Assembly: GCF_001623565.1 (NCBI RefSeq)
Contig: NZ_CP015196.1
Location: forward strand, 1,509,501 to 1,573,500
Direction of reading: 5' to 3'
Source: Streptococcus marmotae
GTDB lineage: Bacteria; Bacillota; Bacilli; Lactobacillales; Streptococcaceae
Length of the DNA stretch: 64,000 nucleotides
A program made the translations under genes and the position numbers. How positions within the stretch are numbered: the first letter of the stretch is position 1; each line of letters begins with the position of its first letter. The notes under the pieces were generated by a model. That model was not told where the DNA came from, searched no databases, and saw nothing but the letters and a program-made list of their open reading frames with translations. Of this stretch, positions 59,694-64,000 are shown piece after piece.

Positions 59694-60524
59694 ATGGCAA
59701 GGAAAAAAACAAAAAAACAGAGTATGAGTCTAGCTAGCCTAGTGATCACTTTCTTACTGGTGGCTGGTGGTTATTTTTGGGCAGAAGGAACTTCGACCGT
59801 ATCTCATCGACCAGTTACTAGAGTAGAAAATGCTGCATCTAGGCCTTCAGAAGAGCTAGCACATTCCGTTTTGACGGACACGGTGCGGGCTCAGTTGGGA
59901 TCTGACCTTGTCTACAATGGTGCAGGAGCCTTTGTGATGAATGGCAATCGAACAGATCTCGATGCTGCTGTTGCAAGTGTACCATATGCAGATAATAAGA
60001 CCAAGATAGCTCAAGGGAAAGTTGTTCCAACGGTCGCAAATGCTCTTTTAAGTAAGGCAACCCGTCAGTATCAAAAGCGGGAGGAGACAGGAAATGGCTC
60101 GACCAGCTGGAAACCGGCTGGCTGGCATCAAGTAAGGCATTTAGAAGGGGAATACAACCATGCCATTGATAGAGGGCACTTATTAGCTTATTCCTTAGTT
60201 GGTGGGTTAAAAGGGTACGATGCTTCAACCAGTAACCCTAAAAATATAGCCGTCCAGACTGCGTGGTCCAACCAATCCAATCGCCCAGATGCGACAGGTC
60301 AAAATTATTTTGAAACACAGGTACGTAGAGCCTTAGATCGAAATAAGCGGGTACGGTATCGAGTGACATTGATCTATCAATCGCAGGAAGATTTAGTGCC
60401 AGTAGGAAGTCATTTGGAAGCGAAAGCAGCAGACGGCAGTCTGGAGTTTAATGTTTTTGTCCCAAATGTCCAGCAGGGCTTAGTTATTGATTATTACAGT
60501 GGGAAGATTCATCTTAACCAGTAG
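59694..60524 (+). CDS. endA: DNA-entry nuclease EndA
   Basis: 276 residues: a basic N-terminus and membrane helix (about 11-30), then a DNA/RNA non-specific endonuclease (beta-beta-alpha metal) domain. The catalytic DRGH is in [15 protein letters not shown] near residue 160, and the metal-binding asparagine is in [16 protein letters not shown]. In pneumococcus EndA degrades one strand of DNA during transformation and also breaks neutrophil traps. The motifs are intact. Confidence 0.93.
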   Translation: MARKKTKKQSMSLASLVITFLLVAGGYFWAEGTSTVSHRPVTRVENAASRPSEELAHSVLTDTVRAQLGSDLVYNGAGAFVMNGNRTDLDAAVASVPYADNKTKIAQGKVVPTVANALLSKATRQYQKREETGNGSTSWKPAGWHQVRHLEGEYNHAIDRGHLLAYSLVGGLKGYDASTSNPKNIAVQTAWSNQSNRPDATGQNYFETQVRRALDRNKRVRYRVTLIYQSQEDLVPVGSHLEAKAADGSLEFNVFVPNVQQGLVIDYYSGKIHLNQ

Positions 60525-60532
60525 GAGATGTG

Positions 60533-60994
60533 ATGATTGAGATTGAAGAAAAACTGCGCCTAAGGCGTGGTAAACCAAATGATAGCGAAGCTCTTGCTTG
60601 GTATCAGGATCAAGAAGTGGTTTATCTTGTAGATGGAGTGAGGGAAAGCTACAGTCTTGAAAAATTACAGCGAATGTATGCTTATTTGGATCAAGCAGGT
60701 GAGCTTTACACGATTGAAGCCCAAGAGGAAACGGGCTGGAAGGCAATTGGAGATGTCACCTTTTCACAGAATGATGTGCCAATTGTGATTGGAAATCCAG
60801 CCTACCGGGGACAAGGGCTTGGGAAAAAGATTATTCAAGCTCTAGTCGCAGAGGCTAAAAAACGAGGCTATTCCGAGCTACACGTCAGGGAAATCTATCA
60901 GGATAATGTTGCTTCCCAGAAATGTTTTACTGCTTGCGGATTTGAGATTCAAAGGGAGACAGAAAAAGGTTATTCGTATAGACGAGATTTATAA
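60533..60994 (+). CDS. GNAT acetyltransferase
   Basis: 153 residues from ATG 60533 (AGGAG upstream; a GTG lies one codon earlier). RimJ/RimL-like GNAT fold with the acetyl-CoA loop in YRGQGLGKKIIQALV near residue 90 and an NVASQKCFTACGFE ending segment. The substrate is unknown. It lies 8 bases after endA and may share its transcript. A good terminator follows. Confidence 0.82.
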   Translation: MIEIEEKLRLRRGKPNDSEALAWYQDQEVVYLVDGVRESYSLEKLQRMYAYLDQAGELYTIEAQEETGWKAIGDVTFSQNDVPIVIGNPAYRGQGLGKKIIQALVAEAKKRGYSELHVREIYQDNVASQKCFTACGFEIQRETEKGYSYRRDL

Positions 60995-61008
60995 TATGAG
61001 AAGGAAGT

Positions 61009-61043
61009 GGTCAGAAGACTTGAAAGTCCTCTGACCTATTTTT
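61009..61043 (+). terminator. Terminator after the endA-GNAT unit
   Basis: Arms GGTCAGA-GACTT / AAGTC-TCTGACC with a small bulge, followed by a T-rich stretch. Confidence 0.75.
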
Positions 61044-61114
61044 GTTAATTATCAGATGTATTTTGGCTTGTTTTTCCCTAAAATGCCTTTTTTAGAAAAA
61101 ATACGCAAAAATAG

Positions 61115-61143
61115 TTGACAATACATCAGATGAATTGTACAAT
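61115..61143 (+). promoter_or_regulatory. Promoter of the glucuronide operon
   Basis: -35 TTGACA (61115-61120), 17-base spacer, -10 TACAAT (61138-61143), giving a start near 61150. A ribosome binding site AATAGGAG precedes ATG 61209. Confidence 0.75.
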
Positions 61144-61153
61144 AAAGGTACAA
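61135..61153. promoter_or_regulatory. Operator-like inverted repeat over the -10 and start site
   Basis: TTGTAC, 7 bases, GTACAA: a perfect 6-bp inverted repeat spanning the -10 box. GntR-type regulators of hexuronate genes bind sites of this kind. The regulator gene is not within the window. Confidence 0.5.
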
Positions 61154-61167
61154 CAAAAGCGCTTTCA
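61154..61167. promoter_or_regulatory. cre-like site just downstream of the transcription start
   Basis: CAAAAGCGCTTTCA matches TGWAARCGYTWWCA at 12 of 14 positions. Its place inside the leader suits roadblock-type repression by CcpA when preferred sugars are available. Confidence 0.6.
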
Positions 61168-61208
61168 AATAATGTTGTGGAAAAATATAGAAAATAGGAG
61201 ATTTTCAA

Positions 61209-62753
61209 ATGGACAAAACAGTTGAACAAAGAACAGCTGATGTGACCTATAATCGTGCAAAATTGTGGCAAATTATTTTATTTGCGACCAACAATACATC
61301 TACAAATATTTATCTAGTAGCTTTTAGTTTTGTAACGTATTTTTCAACGGGTGTCCTAGGACTAGCTGTTTTATTTGTTAGTCAATTGATGGGGTATATT
61401 CGTATTTTTGATGGATTTATTGATCCTGCGATTGGGGTTTTGATTGATAAGACAGATACTAAATTTGGGAAATACCGTCCTATCTTAGTATTGGGGAATA
61501 TTATTACTGCCCTATCGTTTGTATTCTTGTTCAATATTCATCATTTTGGAAGTGCGATGACAATGCCTTTGTTTATTGTCGCTTTGCTCATTCACAAAAT
61601 TGGCTATTCTTTGCAACAGACGATTACTAAAGCAGGTCAAACAGCTCTTACCAATGATCCAAAGCAACGTCCAATCTTTAATATTGTGGATGGAATCATG
61701 ACTGCCATTCTTTTTTCAGGTAGTCAAATTGTGATTTCAAGCTATCTTGTTCCAAAACATGGAGGATTTACAGAAGGCTTCTTTGCAGAGTTAATGGTGA
61801 GTGTTATTTGCATTTCTGCAGTGCTAGCAGTCTTATCAGTTATTGGTATTTGGCAAAAAGATAATAAAAAATACTTTGGTTTAGGTGAAGAAAAAACACA
61901 GGAAACAACCCTCAAAGATTATTGGAAAATCATCAAAGGCAATCGTCCGTTGCAAGTTCTATCGCTTTCAGCAGCCCTTGTAAAATTTGTTGCCCAATTA
62001 TTGAGTGATTCTGTCGTTGTTGTTATGTTGTTCGGTATTTTATTTGGAAATTATGCACTTTCAGGAGTGATTTCAGGATTGATGGTGATTCCAAATATTC
62101 TGGTTATTGTTGCAGCTGCAACTCTTGCACGGAAAAAAGGTTTGCGTAAAGCCTACGTTACTTCCTTGCAGATTGGGATTATCGTGATGATTCTACTTGG
62201 AACCTTGCTTCATTTTGGAGGCCCTGGTTCACTCGATTTCGTGAAATGGAATCTATACAGTGTAGCCTTTATTGTCCTATATGCGTTACGGTACTTTGCA
62301 ACAGCTCCTTCTGGACTAGTCTTGACAATGGGGGCAGATATTTCTGACTATGAGACATCTGTTTCAGGCCGTTATGTATCAGGAATGATTGGGACAATCT
62401 TCTCATTGACAGATTCGATTGCTTCTTCATTTGCTCCAATGGTAGTTGGTTTTGTTCTGGCAGGAATTGGTTTTGCTAAGGCCTATCCGACAGCAGAAAC
62501 GCCATTGTCACCTGCATTGAAAGGTGCGATTATTACCTTGCTTGTATTTATACCAGCAGCGATGCTGTTGATTTCCTTATTCCTTATGAAGTTCTATACA
62601 TTGGATCAAGTGACGATGGCACAAGTCCAAGAGAAAATTCATGTCATGAAAGCAGCGAAAGACGAAGAACGAGTCCAAGCGATTGCGAAAAATGTACCGC
62701 TATCAGATATGGATTATGTTGATGTCACTAAATATAAAGTTGAGGAAGAATAA
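61209..62753 (+). CDS. Glycoside-pentoside-hexuronide (GPH) family transporter
   Basis: 514 residues, about twelve membrane helices, of the GPH:cation symporter group (like UidB, MelB, XynB). The conserved DGFIDPAIGVLIDKTDTKFGKYRP loop between helices 2 and 3 is diagnostic. The N-terminus (DVTYNRAKLWQIILF) and the cytoplasmic C-terminal tail of about 50 residues fit the family. With kdgK and uidA downstream it most likely imports beta-glucuronides, possibly fragments derived from host glycans. Confidence 0.88.
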   Translation: MDKTVEQRTADVTYNRAKLWQIILFATNNTSTNIYLVAFSFVTYFSTGVLGLAVLFVSQLMGYIRIFDGFIDPAIGVLIDKTDTKFGKYRPILVLGNIITALSFVFLFNIHHFGSAMTMPLFIVALLIHKIGYSLQQTITKAGQTALTNDPKQRPIFNIVDGIMTAILFSGSQIVISSYLVPKHGGFTEGFFAELMVSVICISAVLAVLSVIGIWQKDNKKYFGLGEEKTQETTLKDYWKIIKGNRPLQVLSLSAALVKFVAQLLSDSVVVVMLFGILFGNYALSGVISGLMVIPNILVIVAAATLARKKGLRKAYVTSLQIGIIVMILLGTLLHFGGPGSLDFVKWNLYSVAFIVLYALRYFATAPSGLVLTMGADISDYETSVSGRYVSGMIGTIFSLTDSIASSFAPMVVGFVLAGIGFAKAYPTAETPLSPALKGAIITLLVFIPAAMLLISLFLMKFYTLDQVTMAQVQEKIHVMKAAKDEERVQAIAKNVPLSDMDYVDVTKYKVEEE

Positions 62754-62819
62754 GAGACTATTAGAATAATGATAGCCTGGCAATGATAAGCTGGGCTAAT
62801 TTTTTCAGGAGGCTAAGAA

Positions 62820-63848
62820 ATGAAGAAAGTAGTCGGTTTGGGCGAAATATTATTGCGCTTATCTCCACCAAATTATCAGACAATGCTTCAGGCTAGTTGT
62901 TTGGAATGTCAATTCGGAGGATCGGAATTAAATGTACTTGCAACCCTGGCTCAGTTAGGACATAAAACGTCATTGATTTCAGCGATTCCTGATAATGAGC
63001 TTGGAAAAATGGCAGAGCATTTCTTATTTGCTCGTCAAATTGAACAACACTATCTGATCAAGCACCAAGGGCGCTTGGGACTCTATTATTATCAAAAAGG
63101 TTTTTCTGTTCGTGCTAGTCAGGTGATTTATGATCGGGAGTTTTCTTCTTTTTCACAGGCAAGCTATCCTGATTATCCATTAGAAGGAGTCTTTGAGCAA
63201 GTAGATTGGTTTCACGTGAGTGGTATCACAGCAGCCTTGAATGATGACACCTATGAATTGACCTACCGATTGATGAAAATGGCCCAAGAAAAAGGGGTAA
63301 AAATTTCATTTGATTTGAACTATAGGGCAAGTCTATGGAATTCCTTTGCCGAAGCAAGAGAGAAATTAGCTCCTCTCATTGAACTGGCTAATGTTTGTAT
63401 CGGTTTGGAGCCTATTTTACTCTTGGATGAAACTGGTCGCGATTTGAAAGATGAACTACAGCTAAAACCACCATATGAAAATAAAGAGGATTTGCTGACA
63501 GTTCTAGCATCAATTGAGGAACGCTATCAATTGGATGCGATTGCTTTTACCCAGCGCGAAATGGGCTATTCGAATGAGTATAGCTTAAAAGGATTCTTAT
63601 ATGAGGGTCAAACCCTGTATGAAACGGAAAAAGAAACGATTCAAGTCTTGGATCGTGTTGGAACCGGAGATGCTTTTACAGCAGGAATTATTTATGGTTG
63701 TTTAATGGGTCAAGAAGGACAGCAAGTATTGGATACAGCCATGGCAAGTTTTGTCTTTAAGCATACGATAGAAGGAGATGTCAACATGATTACTCCTTTA
63801 GATATTCAGCACTTGTTGGCTCATGACTCCTATGAAATAAAAAGATAA
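62820..63848 (+). CDS. kdgK: 2-dehydro-3-deoxygluconokinase
   Basis: 342 residues of the PfkB/ribokinase family. The N-terminal GEILLRLSPPNYQTMLQA and GGSELNVLATLAQLG bind sugar, and the catalytic base and anion hole are in DRVGTGDAFTAGIIYG near residue 278. It phosphorylates KDG, the product of hexuronate breakdown, to KDPG, which is then cleaved by KDPG aldolase. The ribosome binding site CAGGAGG precedes ATG 62820. The operon context with a glucuronide transporter and beta-glucuronidase supports KdgK over other sugar kinases. Confidence 0.88.
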   Translation: MKKVVGLGEILLRLSPPNYQTMLQASCLECQFGGSELNVLATLAQLGHKTSLISAIPDNELGKMAEHFLFARQIEQHYLIKHQGRLGLYYYQKGFSVRASQVIYDREFSSFSQASYPDYPLEGVFEQVDWFHVSGITAALNDDTYELTYRLMKMAQEKGVKISFDLNYRASLWNSFAEAREKLAPLIELANVCIGLEPILLLDETGRDLKDELQLKPPYENKEDLLTVLASIEERYQLDAIAFTQREMGYSNEYSLKGFLYEGQTLYETEKETIQVLDRVGTGDAFTAGIIYGCLMGQEGQQVLDTAMASFVFKHTIEGDVNMITPLDIQHLLAHDSYEIKR

Positions 63849-63865
63849 AAAGAAAGAAGGTAACT

Positions 63866-64000
63866 ATGTTATATCCTATTAGTACAAAATCAAGAGCGGT
63901 TCATAGTTTAAATGGTGTTTGGCGCTTCATGCAGGGTGCTCATTCTCCGCAAGAAGTGCTTTCAACGAATGAGGTCATGGTGGTTCCGACATCTTTTAAT
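63866..64000 (+). CDS. uidA: Beta-glucuronidase, N-terminal fragment
   Basis: ATG 63866 follows AAGAAGG, and 45 codons are visible before the window ends. MLYPISTKSRAVHSLNGVW resembles the start of UidA-type glycoside hydrolase family 2 enzymes (MLRPVETPTREIKKLDGLW in E. coli), and VMVVPTSFN matches the conserved VPGSFND segment. It hydrolyses imported glucuronides to free glucuronate. Other family 2 members are possible from so short a piece, but the neighbours favour glucuronidase. Confidence 0.75.
   Translation, partial: MLYPISTKSRAVHSLNGVWRFMQGAHSPQEVLSTNEVMVVPTSFN

Overview
This window comes from a low-GC Gram-positive chromosome that is almost certainly Streptococcus. It carries prfB-ftsE-ftsX, proB-proA-proC, aspC-asnS, rapZ-yvcK-whiA, the streptococcal order atpE-B-F-H-A-G-D-C, and murA-epuA-endA. 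Typical lactic-acid-bacterial insertion sequences lie between these blocks. I could not fix the species from sequence alone.

Layout. 1-2941: a gene tail (probably queG), prfB with its programmed frameshift, ftsE and ftsX. 2950-4656: an IS1182-family element inserted in the ftsX terminator. 4737-7983: a metallo-hydrolase and dinG. 7984-11043: a graveyard of mobile elements (IS66 remnant, group II intron 3' end carrying a MITE, truncated IS30, frameshifted IS3). 11044-13719: an AT-rich accessory operon, beheaded by the IS3 element (ABC ATPase, permease, dehydrogenase with an in-frame stop). 13995-17125: proline synthesis. 17118-24519: repeats plus small core genes (TetR, DegV, rhodanese-like, GNAT, a frameshifted MocR regulator, hemolysin III, DUF1836, YaaA). 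24589-36099: a lipoprotein, FMN reductase/MarR, aspC-asnS, a damaged ISL3 element, thioredoxin lipoprotein, Ohr, RidA and rapZ-yvcK-whiA. 36140-39565: an ISL3 relic, DUF1846 and a decayed ISAs1 element. 39579-40192: a candidate type III toxin-antitoxin locus. 40393-50471: two HAD phosphatases, ftsY, zwf, a YcgQ/YcgR-like pair, ligA and a lipid kinase. 50520-57413: ATP synthase, with atpG and atpD separated by a repeat array. 57786-60994: DUF1146, murA, epuA, endA and a GNAT. 61115-64000: a glucuronide operon (GPH transporter, KdgK, UidA start) with an operator-like palindrome and a cre site.

Two things stand out. First, the locus at 39579-40192 has two tandem 50-nt repeats, each able to fold as an H-type pseudoknot with covarying stems. 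They are followed by a poly-T tract and a small ORF resembling TenpN/ToxN-type endoribonuclease toxins. Second, the window is riddled with small structured repeat families whose outer stems covary between copies while the interiors differ. They sit inside an IS1182 transposase, inside an ISL3 transposase (one copy in frame), inside each other, at gene 3' ends, and as an exact 114-bp tandem array within the ATP synthase operon. Several genes (dinG, yaaA, marR, the DUF5590 gene, ligA, DUF1146) have a -10 box only 6-9 nt before the start codon, which suggests leaderless mRNAs.
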